DNA of 64,000 nt from Urophycis tenuis (GCA_036785325.1 JAXIVH010000133.1:294111-358110), one strand, 5' to 3'. Positions 33,948-64,000 are shown, numbered from the stretch's first letter. The notes: generated from the sequence alone by a model not told the origin. Program-made: numbers and translations.

Positions 33948-34544
33948 CTGCCAGCTGGGCTCTGCGTGTTTGTAGTAGCGGAAATTCTCCGTGATCCAGT
34001 TATAGATGGTGGACAGAGTTACTTTGGGCTGTTTGCTGGCCTGCATTGCCATGCAGATGAGAGACGCATAGGAGAAAGGCGGTTTGACTTTCGGGTTGTT
34101 TTTGTAGTCGATGTCGGCCGGCGGACTCGTCTGGATGATGTTGTAGCCGTTCCGAGTTTGTGCGTAATTCACGAGCCGCGGGTTCGTGGCGCAGTCGCTG
34201 ACGGAGGTGACGGGGCTGCCGAGGTACAAAGGGCATGCCCGTGGCCGCCGTGTCTCCGGCCCGGGGGCTGGACGGGGAGTCCACGGTGCCGCTCTGCGGG
34301 TAATCGAGATGCTTGAGGTGGTGCGCGTTCAGCTGCTGGAGCGACGACGGACAGCCGGCCACTGCGTTGGCGCATCTCTCGGGTCCGCGTTGATGATGGT
34401 GAAGTTCTGGAGCCAGTGGAGGCTGGTCAGGCTGTCGTCCAAGTGTACCGAATCGGTGCAAGTGCCCTGGTCGGACTCCGGGTAGACGGCCAACCAGTTC
34501 TCCTTAAACTTGGTGGCGATGTCGGGGCTCATCAAAACTGGCAT
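33948..34544 (-). CDS. foxj1b: foxj1 coding exon 1, two apparent frameshifts
   Basis: Three successive frames are needed. A base is missing near 34380-34384 (INADP then ERCANAVAG). One extra A:T pair lies near 34228-34230 (AATGMP then LYLGSPVTSVSDC). The last frame carries the forkhead start and ends SWQ at donor gtaacc. Confidence 0.85.
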
Positions 34545-34638
34545 TATGACCCAACGAGTGGAGATGCGGAGGTTCAGCGGGGGATTGAAGGCGAATAATA
34601 TCCCTCAAAAATTCATCGAAGTTCACCTTCACGTCAAC

Positions 34639-34809
34639 CTCGAAAAAGTCTAAGAGGAAATGAAACACAAGTCGAATGAACGAAGGCAAAAACGTCCACT
34701 CAGTCCATACATAATATGAAAATACGCGAAATAAAAGGGCACATAATTTAGCAATGCACATAGCCTAATAAGAAATAGTACAGTTCCGCCGATGCTGAGT
34801 CCACCTACC
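34639..34809 (-). promoter_or_regulatory. foxj1b: Possible 5' leader intron of foxj1
   Basis: On the minus strand, ttacag/gtaggt at 34809/34808 is a strong donor. tttcctcttag ending at 34650 is a good acceptor about 105 bases before the ATG. A noncoding first exon is usual for FOXJ1. No transcript evidence. Confidence 0.4.
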
Positions 34810-35032
34810 TGTAAACGTACTCACTGGGGGTGAGATGAGAGAGAGAGAGAGATGCGTGGGGGCGCGTGTGCACCTGTTGCGCCGTCCCGTCTGTCCCCGT
34901 GCGCTGCTCTCCCAGGACTCACTCGCGCATCTATTCTTTTGCGCAACAAGTGCTTTTTGGGGGGCGGGTATAGGGGTGGGTGGGAGTGGGGGGGAGTAAA
35001 CAGGCCTGATGGCTGAAGCGGAGAACGAGAGA

Positions 35033-35133
<101 letters not shown>

Positions 35134-35423
35134 TCTCTCACATGGATTTCTGGTATTTTCTTAGTTCGGTTTTTTTTTCCACTTGCTATGAAAGCGTGCT
35201 ATCAAAATGAACGATGAAAAACGTCAGAATGCCTGTCTGTTGTAAAAGAGTCCCACTTAAAGCCGGGGCGCCTGCCCACGAGCCCTTTAAACGACCAGAA
35301 GGCCTGTGATTGGTCGGCTCTTGTGTTCTTGGTTTTACTGGTTTCTTTCTTTCTTCTCTTTCTTTCCATTTTTTTCTTCTTTCCAACATGCAATGCCCCC
35401 CACACACTCCCACGCGCGCATAA

Positions 35424-35428
<5 letters not shown>

Positions 35429-35502
<74 letters not shown>
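35429..35502. repeat. (CA)n microsatellite
   Basis: CA run with one interruption at 35461. Confidence 0.95.
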
Positions 35503-35507
<5 letters not shown>

Positions 35508-37273
35508 CGCCTATAGGGAGGCAGGCACTCAGTTAAAATGTTCAATTCCAAAGGCAAACGGCTCCACAACAATAGAAGGTACAATGGCGGCAATAAGAAC
35601 AAGTAGTTTCTCCACGCCTCTACGGCTATAAGGTTTCTGGAGGTGGAAACGTGCCGGAAACGGGATCAAGTGCTGACGCGGAGGCGCGCTTCGCCGCTAC
35701 TTCTGGAAGAAAGAAAAAAGTCGCGGCCAAAGCGCCCAGCTTTACGCGCGCCCATCAGACCGCCTTTCAGATCCCAACCGCCCCTGCCACGAGCCCAGAC
35801 TATGATCTGTGACGTCCCAACTTAATAGCCCATCTGACGTACATGACAAGTCTGTTGGACTGCCTCACGTTTTATTTGACAGGGGTTTGGAATGGAATAA
35901 GCCTCTTTGTCCAGGCTTGGCGTTATTACTGCACTTGACCTACTGTGATTAAATAAAAGTATTGAAATAATAACAAACTACGCCGGGGATGAGATACAAC
36001 GTATGAGTCTCCATGTGTGCAATGTTGGTATTTCAGGAATAATCTGAAGTGTTTTCGTTTGTAACGCACAGGGAATGATTTACAAAGGGAGACACACTGC
36101 CATCTAGTGGCCACATAGCTCTGGTTCAGATGTCCTGGTGGTCGGTAGCGTCAGCGGTCTGCTTCCTCTAGTGTCTGAGTGTGTTTCAGTGGGTTTTTAA
36201 AGGGCAGAGATGGGACAGTTCAACAGTTTGAATGAAAAGCAATCGAGAGTGCGCATTTAAAAAAGTAATAACTAGGCTACCATGGTTATATCAAGAATAA
36301 TACCTCATTCTTGTTTACCAATAACAATACATTCTGGTTCACTGGAATCAGGTTTGAAATATGCCTTGTTATGAACCTTCCAGGGATCAACTCTGTGATC
36401 AAGTATTTCTCACTCCATAAACTATTTCAAAAGTAATGGTTTGTTTTGTTTGGATGTGTGTTCTCACAAAACAAGGCTGGACTATGAAAATCACATTGAA
36501 ATGGTTCCCTAGAAGAGTATTCCTTGCATTCAAACCAGAAACAGCTGTAGGCCTACAGAGTACTGTCGTGGGCCGAGCCCAGCCTCATTCTAAATAGCAT
36601 TTGGCCGCCATGGCAACTAGATTTGTGCAAAGTATAGCAAAACATCATTATTAATCATTACATAGGCCTAACTATGAAACCCACTACGACTTGTGTGGAT
36701 ATTAATAACGTTTTGGCTCATTGAATCAATGAGCGTATACTCTTGGACTGTTCCACATTTTGGATGCCGTAGTAAGTTTTTGTATCCGCCGGTGAAACGA
36801 GGTCCGAGTGATTAACGGACAGAGCGGAGTTCCCTCGTCATTTCAGTAAGTGGGACCAGCTGTTCCCCCCTCCTTGGCGAGCATAGCCCTGGACCTGAAA
36901 AAAAAAAAGTCCGCAAGTTTGTTTTGGTCTTTTCACAGGAAACAAGCAGTTGTTTGTACAGCTGCCCTTGTGGTTGCTGTGTTACTAACGGCCGAGGAAG
37001 ACGCACAAAGTCCACATCGACTGGGCTTGAGCTCCAGTGAAGAAACACTGCAGTTAAAGTGGGCCCTGTGTAACTGGCGACCCACTCGGCTATTTGTTCA
37101 AGTTATATCACAGTTATTATAGCCCAATGCCAATAGCCAAATAAAATATGAATATAGGTCAATCTGGAGCCCTATTTATGGCTAAAGATTTGTACTATGT
37201 GCTGCCAGCAGGTGTCTCTGTTTATCCTCTTTTCAATTTCCACCCTGCCTCTCATTCCACAATGCATTCACAT

Positions 37274-37375
<102 letters not shown>

Positions 37376-37660
37376 CCTGCGTAGACATGCTATTGATAAA
37401 GAGGTTTCATGTAGATGCATTGTTTAAACAACCATTCGTTGTTCGTTTTATAAGAACGCACCATATAGTGTTCCCTTTCCAAACATGTGAGTTAAGCCTA
37501 ACAATGTATTTATTTGCAATACACGAAATATAAGCCCCATTAATCGACGGAAATACGCAGATGTATAACAGACTTTTGTGGACACACTGGTCTTCATGCA
37601 GCCAGGGTGCGTTTGTCTCCCACGATGTTACTTCGAGCCTCTCAATTGGCGTCGGAGGAT

Positions 37661-37677
37661 TTGTTTACCATATTTGG
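37661..37677 (+). promoter_or_regulatory. Forkhead-type site next to a CArG box
   Basis: ttgtttac (forkhead core) shares one base with ccatatttgg, a perfect CC(A/T)6GG serum-response element. It lies about 540 bases upstream of the ubald1 start codon. Motif match only. Confidence 0.3.
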
Positions 37678-38210
37678 CCAGAGAGTGACACAGAGAGGCC
37701 GGCCATTGGACAAGAGCATCCGTCACTCACGAACATCCCGGCTCCTGGAACTTCACAAACAAAGCGTGGCCTCATGGTACTTGTAGTCCAAAACAAACCA
37801 TTTGGGAGAATTTTCAACGCGCATACTCGCATATATGACATTATTCGGAATTTATCCATGCACCCTGTCGTTGTAGATATAAATATTGATAACTACGTGG
37901 GATGAAATATGTCTGGAATTATTAAATGGCGTGGCGTTAAATGGTTATGTTCCCTCTCATTCGTAACATCCGTCCTTCGGCATACAAATCCCACCGGCGT
38001 TGCTCTCTTCCCATTGGCTGCGCTCCGCTGTCAATCACCGTGGGCTCCGTACGCACCGCTCCTACAGTAAATATTTGTGTTTGCTCAACCGGCTGTAATG
38101 GTGGACGACTGAGGCTGGAGAAGGAGAGTCATAAAACTCACAAAATAGAGTCCAGAGAAGCTCGACTGCCAGCCGCGAGTAGGACACGATCGTCGTTTCG
38201 GGGGGGAAAC

Positions 38211-56266
<18,056 letters not shown>

Positions 56267-58830
56267 GCAGCCCCCCCCCCACCCCCCACCCCACCCGATG
56301 GGACCCGGGACCCTCGGGACCCCCCCCCCCCCCCCCGGCGCCGCCGCCGCCAGCCACGCCCCCCTTGCCCGACGGGGAGGGAGGCGTGTGGAGGAGGGGG
56401 GGCGGGGGGGTGAGGGAGGACCTGGGGGAGGGGAGGGAACGGGAGGGGGGGATGTTGGGATGTTGGGAGCTGACGGAAGAACGACAGGAAGTGGGTTCCA
56501 TTTTGTTTTTTTGTTTTTTTTCTTCGAAAACAACAGCGTGGCTCAGATGGGGGGGGGGGGATAAGACGAGACGGGGGGCCGAACGGAAACGCGGACACTT
56601 TTTTGACAAAAATGTAAAAAAAAGGAGAAAACCAATGCAAAATGTTATATAACAAAAAAAAAACAACCAAGGAAAGGAAAACACACCTACACGTACACTT
56701 AAAGAAATATTTGTACTTTTTTTTCTCAGTAAACACATACTTATATGGGAAATATTGCAGAGACAAAAAAAAAAAGAACGGAAACACAAAAAGCTAACTG
56801 TCGCGGCCAAGGAATTCTGTGTGATCTGTTTCTTTTGGCAGTTAACATCTCAGGCAGCGGCTTCACCAAGGTTTTGGGCTTTTATTTTGAAGTCGGCGTG
56901 TCTCCATTCTCGCTCTGTCCAGACGCTGCACGCCGTTGGGGGGGGGGGTTCCCGGGCCACAGCGTGCGGATTGACTCTGTTTTATCGCGCACGTGAGCGT
57001 GCACGTGGGCGCGCACGTGAACGTGCACGTGGATGCATGTGATTGAGTGGTCAGTTTCTAAATCGAGTTTCACTCTCAAGTACACATGCATATAAACACA
57101 CACACACACACATACACACACACACATACACATACACACAAGCATATAAGCACGCACACACACACACACATACACACACACACAAGCATATACACACGCA
57201 CACACACGCTAGCAGTAAGAAGAAACTTTCATATTTTTCATCCTCACTGTCAAGGTGGGATTTTCTTACCTCACCTGGTGGTCACCTGACTTCTTTCAGC
57301 CAATCAGGGATTCTTAAACCGACCGTTGCCGCCGACGACACCGGACACAAGTTTAGTTTTTTTTAAAGGATTGTTTTTCTTGAAGGCAGCAGCCACTTTG
57401 GTATAGATTGTGCTAAACCAACACAGAAACCCTCTACTACGCGGGCTTCGCCTTCAGCAGAGGACCGAAGCCGTTTTCAACCTGGACTCTTAACTACTCC
57501 AACATCTGCCCCGTAATGGACTCTGAAGATTTGGGTTTTGTTTTTATTAAAAAGGAAAAAAAGAAATTCATGGTTTCATATAATATAGTTTGTAATATTA
57601 AATGTTCGGGGGTTTACTGTTCTGCTGGTTTTTTTTTTGTTCTTTTTGTTTTTTTTCGGAAGGAGGTAATGGGACGTGGCTTGGAAATGTGGGCGGGTTT
57701 CTTGTTCCCAGCTTTGATTTTTTAAGTAGCCAATCAAAACACGGCTCAAACCGCAGCTGATTGGTGGAGGGGCTGGGAGTCTTTGTAACCTCCCCCTTTT
57801 GAACGCTAAGATCCCTTCACCCCTTTGTAGCAGACTTTTACCTGAAGCCTGGGTGTGTATGTATTCTAGGCATGTCGTGGTCCATCTCCGTGACAACCCA
57901 GAGAGCCACTCATTTAATTCTAAAGACCCCATTGGTCGCACCTCCCCCCCACCACCTCCTCACCCACCCATCCCCCAATTCTAGACTCCATTTCCCAGCA
58001 TCCTCAGCGGGAGGGGAGAAGCGGTCCGAACCAGAGAGGGAAGAAGATTCCACTCTCGCCACGTACATTGACGTCCGACGTGGGCAGAATATAAAAAGAA
58101 TATCAGAATATCTATATATATACGGTGCGTCATCAGGAGATTGGAAGACATAACACTGGCTACGAAACACTTTAGGAGGTTACTGTACTTAGGAGCGAGG
58201 GCGAGGGCAGGAGGCTTGTCCAAACCCGGCGTGGTCATATTGGCGTCGCGGTAGGACCGGGGGACATATATGGCAATATTTTTTACAATGCAAGCCCCGC
58301 CCCCCTGCCCCTCCCCCCCCGCCCCGCCCGGGGTCACCTCGGACAAGACGGGGGGAGGGGGGGGGGGGGAGGGTAATCGTGACCTCTCGAGAAAAAGAAA
58401 AAAAAAGAGTTAAGATGAGAGATATTTTGATTAGCCCGTTATTAGTTTTTCTTGAAAAGGACTTAAAAAGTTATTAAGATGGCGAGACTATATTAAAGGA
58501 GAACGAACGTATGATGTTGGGTTTTCATTCTGACTTCACTAATTCTTTCCCATATGCTCCATACTTTATTTGGTGAAATCAGAGTGTTGTTTTTTTTGTT
58601 TTTTTCTAGGGGGGGTTATTTTGAAAGGGGGGGGGGGGGGGGGGAGGAGCAGGGTGGGCGGGGGGCGGGGGAGGGGGGTTGTTCCTAAATGGTTTATCAT
58701 GTATGTTTCCCCCCCCCCCACACACACCCTTCTTGTATGACCCTATGATGACCATTCCCACAATATTTGTGGACTACCTGATAATTAACTTATCATTTTG
58801 TGTTCCTAAATAAATATCGTATGTCGAGGA
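56267..58830 (+). other. ubald1: ubald1 3' UTR (inferred)
   Basis: Follows the stop. C- and G-homopolymer-rich at first, then AT-rich, with a CA run at 57095-57210. AATAAA at 58809-58814 is the best poly(A) signal seen. Length is an estimate. Confidence 0.5.
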
Positions 58831-58855
58831 TTGGTTTACACGTGTACTACTGTTT

Positions 58856-59090
58856 TGTGTGCGTGTGTGCGCGTGTGTTCGTGTGTATGTCTGTGCGTGT
58901 GTGTGTGTGTATGAGTGCGCGCGTGCATGTGTGTGTGTGCGTGTGTCTATGAGTGCGTGCATGTGTGTGTGCAAGTGCGTGTGTGTGTGTATGTGTGTGT
59001 GTGTGTATGAGTGCGCGCGTGCATGTGTGTGTGTGTGTGTGTGTATGAGTGTGTGCGTGCATGTGTGTGTGTGTGCATGCACCCTCCTTG
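58856..59090. repeat. TG-rich simple repeat with 'atgagtgcgcgcgtgcatg' units
   Basis: TG runs alternate with tatgagtgcgcgcgtgcatg-like segments, repeated four times or more. Confidence 0.9.
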
Positions 59091-59266
59091 TTTCCACGTG
59101 AACGGGCGTACATATCAAACAGGCGTGAGACGTGAACCACCGCCGCAGACGCACACGGAAAGTAAAACAAGTTGAAGGCAAAGCCCTTTAAGAGCCGAGA
59201 GCGTTGCATACAAAGTACACAAGAAGCCACCGGATGAATCACTTGTTTCAGCTCGGACACATAGTC

Positions 59267-59302
<36 letters not shown>

Positions 59303-60737
59303 GCTGAGAAATAAGCAGGCTTTGTGGCGGCGAGGAGGCGTGAAAGAGAGAAGATGAAAGGACAGATTCAGCCCCAGAGAAAAGTTTTTAAAGGCGAGTG
59401 AATGTAAATCGTCAGTCCTCAGTACCCCTGACTTAACGGTCCCTTGGATGTAAACACAAACAAAAACCAGCTGTCCACACACACACACACACACACACAC
59501 ACATCCACACACACACACACAGAGACACACAGACACACAAACACCACAGTTAAACATAGCCCCACACACAGACAGACACACACACACACATACCAGTGGT
59601 GATGCTGGTGGAGACTGAGTACAAGGTCAGTAGGTTCTTGCTCTGCCCTCACTTCAACTCCCTTCCTCCTCTGCAGGAAATTAAAAGTCTGTGTGTGTGT
59701 GTGTGTGTGTTCTGTGCGTGTAATTGTAGATCGGCAAAGCAAATGTGTGGACGGGTGCCCACCCTCTTTGTCCTGCTCTGTCAGCGTGTGAGGGCAGCGA
59801 GTGTGTGAACGCCTCGGCCTGGCACCGCACCGCACCGCAGCGCAGCGCAGCCTGCCTCTGGCCTCCGCCAGAACCGTGGTGTGGCCAAATCACGTTACTA
59901 GCGAGAAGACGCACATGGCGGTGGTGAGACGACAAGCGCCGCGCGGGTTCCCCCGGTCTGGTCCCGGGGTGGGTGGGGGGGGTACACTCTGGGGGGGGGG
60001 GGGGGGGGGGGGGGGGGGCGCACACCGAGACCCAGTCCCAGTGAATATGCAAAAGCGGGTCACCGGGTCACATTGCGAACCGGCTTAGCGTAACCCCATT
60101 CCCAGGAGTTCTCATCGTGGGGGGGGGGGGGGGGGTCTCAACACTGTTTTATGTGTGTGTGTGTCTGCCCACCGTGGACACAGGCAAAGGGGATCTGTGC
60201 GGGTCTGGCTATGTGGCTAACTCCATGTTTGACGGATGCCATGTTAGCAAGACCGTTGAATCCCTTACATATGGCTATATATTCTTTATCGTTCTTAAAG
60301 CTTTTTTTTTTTTACTTTTTTTTACTGCAATTGCATTGATGTGTTTGCATACAAGGGGCTTTTATTCACCATTTACAACAAACGTGCACCCATTAGGCCC
60401 GTGCCCTACTTTGGTAGTCCCGTGATAGAGGGCTATAGGGTTTCAAGGTAATTAAATGACTTTCTCAGAGACCCAGGTAGAGGTAATATGAAGGACACTG
60501 TGTGCTGTGTCTCGTGCTGGAAGATGGCGAGGGCGTGCACAGTCAGGGAGTCTTTGGGTGCGTTTGTAACCTGGCACCTCTCCGCTGCCCCCCTGTCTGT
60601 CCACGAGCGGTGGTGGGTGGGGGGTGGCGAGGGGGGGGGGGGGGGGGGGTGCTGGCTTTGTAACTGAAAGAGGCTGCGGCTAGATATGGAGGATATGCGG
60701 GACGCAGACCTCGCGACCAGGCTGGGCGGCGCAAGGC

Positions 60738-60852
60738 ACAGAGACTACCGCGAGACTACCGGGCATGTAAGTAAGACTACCGGGCATGAGCAAGACTATC
60801 GCGAGACTACGTGGCATCTGAGTAAGTCTATCGCGAGAGTACCGGGCATATG
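60738..60852. repeat. Short tandem block (agactaccgcgagactaccg)
   Basis: About four imperfect copies of a unit near 30 bases, containing gcgagactaccgggcat(g/a)tgagtaag. Confidence 0.8.
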
Positions 60853-63000
60853 AGTGAGAGTGTTACAGATTACGGGCTGTACACACAACGACTCTTTATC
60901 ACATTGGGTGTTTTGCTTCGTTCCGCAAAGTTGACGGACTGCATTCCGAAGCGCTGATCCATGACAGCTCTGCCGGTAAATGTTACCCCGACATGACGAG
61001 AAATCCACACTGTAATAACGGTGGTTTGCAAGGCAAACACGCTTTTGCCATCTTATTCTTGTGATTAGGATTCCAGCCCGCAGAGCCGGTTCCCTGGTTA
61101 AAGACTGTTCTTCTCCAGCCATGTTGTCTCAAATTCCCATGAGTTGTTAATAAAACAGAAATTAAAACTATGGACATTTATCTATAGTCTGCCCGTACTA
61201 TCCCGTCCTCCAGTTTTCAATCGGCACCGTAAATGATCCCGATGGTCGCTCATAATAAAACATCTCATCAATTGGGATGATACTTTTTGAGATATGGCCC
61301 AGAACACCCTAGAGACCGACCACAACACCCAGCACCACCCTTAGCATGCCCACACCATCCTGACGGATAAGTGCTCTGTGTGCGTCAGAACGGCAGCCTT
61401 CTGGCTTAACGACCCGGCCCGAATGCAACCATGCGTATTTTGTCCTAGTTTCACATTTCCCATTTAAATAAAACCCGCATGTGTTCCCTCGTCAAACATT
61501 TAAACAAAATGTGCTGTTCCTTATGAGACGCAAGTACAGACAACTTTTATTTGCCGGGGGGTGCGGCTGAGTTGGTGTTCACACCTTGTTTAAAAAAAAA
61601 AAACTTTAAAAAAAAAACAAACGGTCTTTCTGATCCTTCTCCTCAATCGTTCCAATTATCCAATTTCAGCAGAGCCACTTAAACAAATACGATGTAACCA
61701 GAATAAGAATCGCCCGACTCTAATAAAGCTAATGCAGCCCTTGGGCGCCGGTGCCCACGCTGCCTCCGGTGACCGCGTTGAACCCAGGCGGTCCACAATG
61801 GCTCCGTGCCATCTCAGCCGTTCTGCTGCCCCGCTGCTGAGTGGGACACAAAGCCGCCTTTATCTCTCACACTCTCTGGTTTTTGTTGTATCAGTGCTGC
61901 CTGAACAGACACATTAGCACCGGGCATTGAGCACCACGCTAACACGCACATGCACACACACACACCAATACGCACACACCAATGCGCACGCACACGCACA
62001 CACCAATACGCGCAGACCAGGATAAGCATGCTAAATGTTCTCTGGCTGTAGGTCAGGAAGTTAGTGAATTTGTTCCCCCCTCCCCTCCATCTCTCTTTCG
62101 CTCTCATCTCTCTTCATCTCTGAACTCTCTTTTATGTGAATTCGCAAGACGACAGCCTTTGAACACCGTGCTCCGCAGGCATGTGTATGAGTATGAATTG
62201 AGTTTCTAACCGTGGAGGATTATGGAGTAGACAGCCATGTTAGTTCAAAATGACCATGAAGAATTTGAACAATGTACATTATTCTTCTTCTCTACGCCAG
62301 CGTTGGTCACACCGTACCTTACTTCAGCTGGTAGTTGTAGATGTTATTGGCTTTTGTCATTTTTGTGACAATGGCGTGAAGTTCAGCGGTTCACTCATGG
62401 TACCATGGAGCACTGTCCCGTTTTCACACATTTGCATCATCATCATTCTCTCTCTTTTTACTTTCTTTCATTCATTTCAAGTGGAGAGGGAGAGAGAGTG
62501 TTAGAGGGAGGAGAGAGAGAGAGAGAGGGAGAAAGGGAGGGAGATAGATCAAGAGCAGGAGAGTCAAAGAGAGAGAAAGACAGAGACGGAGGTTGGAATT
62601 TGGGGGACTATTTAAGAGGCAGTCGGGGTGTCATAAAATTGTCCTAAAAGGACATTTACAGGTGCCGGTCCAGCCCAGACCAGACCAGCCCAGACCGGAC
62701 CAGACGCTGCGCACAGGAACAGATGCGCAACGCGGCTCTTTAACATTTTGTGATGCCCCTCGGACTCTCAGCAGACGCTTTTGTCTTGCGGAGCCACTCG
62801 CAGAAAGGCCGGTCGACAATGGCGGACATAAGCCCAAGCAGAGCGAGAATCCCAAATTGCCCCCATAATAAGCCAAGCAGCTTGCTTTTAAGGGCCACGA
62901 TACAACAAACACGAGACGGACAGCGTTGTCGTTTCCCGTACCAAATCGGTAGGCTGTTCTCAAACCCCGCGCCGAGGCGGATGCATCCTCATTATCCGTC

Positions 63001-63578
63001 CAGTGGCGGTTCTACATTGAATTACGCCCCGGGCGACATTCCCTCCGAGCGCCCCCCCCCCCAAAGAAAAAAAAAAACGGGGAAAAAATACAACACTTTT
63101 TTGGGGGGGGGCACAAACAGAAAGAAAAAGAGAAATATTTCTCAATTGCACAAATCGTTCCCCCTCCCCCTTGTTCGATCCGTTCAATTTCTGGAGACCC
63201 AGAGGTGTACTGCCCCCCGCGCACCCCTCCCCTCTCTCCTTCTCACCATCTTCTCACACACAGACACAGCTTTCTGAAGCAGGGGCGTGATTTGGGAGAC
63301 CGACCCGACCAGAGTTGAACTGTCGTCGCAGTCCCATGCCCCCCCCCCCCCCCCCCCCCCCCCCCACCCCCGACACACTCCCCACAATGAGAAATTAGAA
63401 AACATTAGAAAACCTTGGTGCCCATGTTATCAATCAAATCATGCACTGGCATGATGTCTCGGCAGCATAGGCGCTCGTCCAAAAAAAAAAAAAAAATTGG
63501 CGTGCCTCCGATGCCGCCCCCCCTAAAGATGCCGCCCTGTGCAACCGCACATGTCGCACATACGAGAAACCGCCCCTG
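63001..63578. mobile_element. Non-autonomous hAT-type element, 578 bases
   Basis: Termini cagtggcggttctac and gagaaaccgcccctg form imperfect inverted repeats. A perfect 8-base duplication tatccgtc lies at 62993-63000 and 63579-63586. It contains long C, G and A runs and no transposase frame. Confidence 0.85.
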
Positions 63579-63810
63579 TATCCGTCAATGCCGTAGCAGA
63601 GCCGTCACCGGGGACCCGTCCTCATAATCGCTCCTGGGGGGCACAATGCCCACACGGACCCCTGAGAAACCAACGTTGAAGTGTGTGAAAGTGGGCCCGC
63701 GGCCGCTCAGGGTCACGCGGCCCCCTGGTCGCACCACCAGACTGCTGATGACAAGTTGAAGCACTTGGATGCGAGAGTGGATGGCCCAGGTGGTTCATTG
63801 AGTGACTTGT

Positions 63811-63991
63811 AGTAGGCGCTAGCTCAGTGGGTAGAGCAGGGTGGACAGAGCGGGTCGTCCACTCACCGGAGGGTCGGCGGTTCGATCCCCTTGATCCCCC
63901 CTCCTCCTCCTCCAACTGTCCACATGTCGAACCATCACAAATGTACTGATTGTAAGTCGCTTTGGACAAAAGTGTCTGCTAAATGCCCCTT
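63811..63991 (+). mobile_element. tRNA-derived SINE with L2-type tail, copy 2
   Basis: tagctcagtgggtagagcag gg (box A), ggttcgatcccc (box B), then tgtaagtcgctttggacaaa agtgtctgctaaatgcc. About nine tenths identical by eye to the copy at 43928-44120. The head is not a functional tRNA. Confidence 0.88.
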
Positions 63992-64000
63992 AACACGTTG

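Larger units (their letters stand above)
31805..34544 (-). pseudogene. foxj1b: foxj1 (foxj1b-like), two coding exons with multiple frameshifts
   Basis: FOXJ1 is the forkhead transcription factor that switches on motile-cilium genes (family knowledge). Start ATG at 34544 reads MPVLMSPDIATKFKENW, then LDDSLTSLHWLQNFTIINAD. The forkhead domain runs from KVKPPFSYASLICMAMQ across the intron at SWQ/NSIRHNLSLNKCF to FVDGIFKRRRMSTNHF. The C-terminus ends WERVEAYL with TGA at 31807-31805. Both splice junctions are canonical. The frame changes at least twice in exon 1 and five times in exon 2. The readable shifts are one-base length changes, several in short homopolymers. Protein similarity stays high on both sides of each shift, so base-calling error is as likely as true decay. 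No such shifts appear in grid2ip, arhgap17 or ubald1. The N-terminus favours foxj1b over foxj1a. Confidence 0.85.
58831..64000. other. Downstream intergenic region
   Basis: No coding gene recognised. Contains TG (58856-59090) and CA (59475-59600) repeats, a very long G run (59991-60018), short gcgagactaccgggcat repeats (60738-60850), GA-rich sequence (62486-62586), a hAT element and a SINE. Confidence 0.65.

Noticed and set aside
63820..63895. Possible tRNA gene (box A and box B present)
   Set aside because: The head is followed by a SINE body and an L2-type tail, and a second copy exists at 43.9-44.1 kb, so it is a retroposon.

Overview
The window reads as nuclear DNA of a teleost fish. It holds intron-containing genes with GT-AG boundaries, dense CA, GA and GATA microsatellites, tRNA-derived and V-type SINEs, an L2-type LINE tail, non-autonomous hAT transposons, and fish-like forms of four vertebrate genes. 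It is an assembly product: a run of exactly 200 N lies at 29920-30119. Nothing bacterial, viral, CRISPR-like or operon-like is present.

Layout. (1) 618-13317, plus strand: the 3' part of grid2ip (delphilin). Fifteen exons join into one continuous frame of 858 codons plus stop and carry the whole FH2 domain. (2) 17609-29919, minus strand and convergent with grid2ip: the 3' part of arhgap17 (RICH1/nadrin). It has the end of the BAR domain, a complete RhoGAP domain and the proline-rich tail, and it is cut by the N gap. (3) 31805-34544, minus strand: a foxj1 gene, most like the fish foxj1b paralogue. Its two coding exons have normal splice sites, but the frame is broken by at least seven apparent single-base indels. 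(4) 38211-56266, plus strand: ubald1, three coding exons with a 17-kb second intron made largely of tandem repeats. 58.8-64 kb looks intergenic and contains a hAT element and a SINE.

The genes are not a pathway unit. Delphilin is a postsynaptic scaffold with an actin-regulating FH2 domain, ARHGAP17 is a BAR/RhoGAP regulator of Cdc42/Rac at membranes and junctions, FOXJ1 is the master regulator of motile cilia, and UBALD1 is a small UBA-like protein of poorly known role. Grid2ip and arhgap17 are tail to tail. Foxj1 and ubald1 are head to head, with about 3.7 kb between their start codons.

I found no convincing new biological system. The points most worth checking are the frame-broken foxj1, the missing 5' half of arhgap17 at the gap, three hAT elements with readable target-site duplications, unusual splice sites in grid2ip (a 38-base exon, a GC-AG intron and a tandem acceptor), a minisatellite that starts at an arhgap17 splice donor, and a pair of strong hairpins in the long ubald1 intron.
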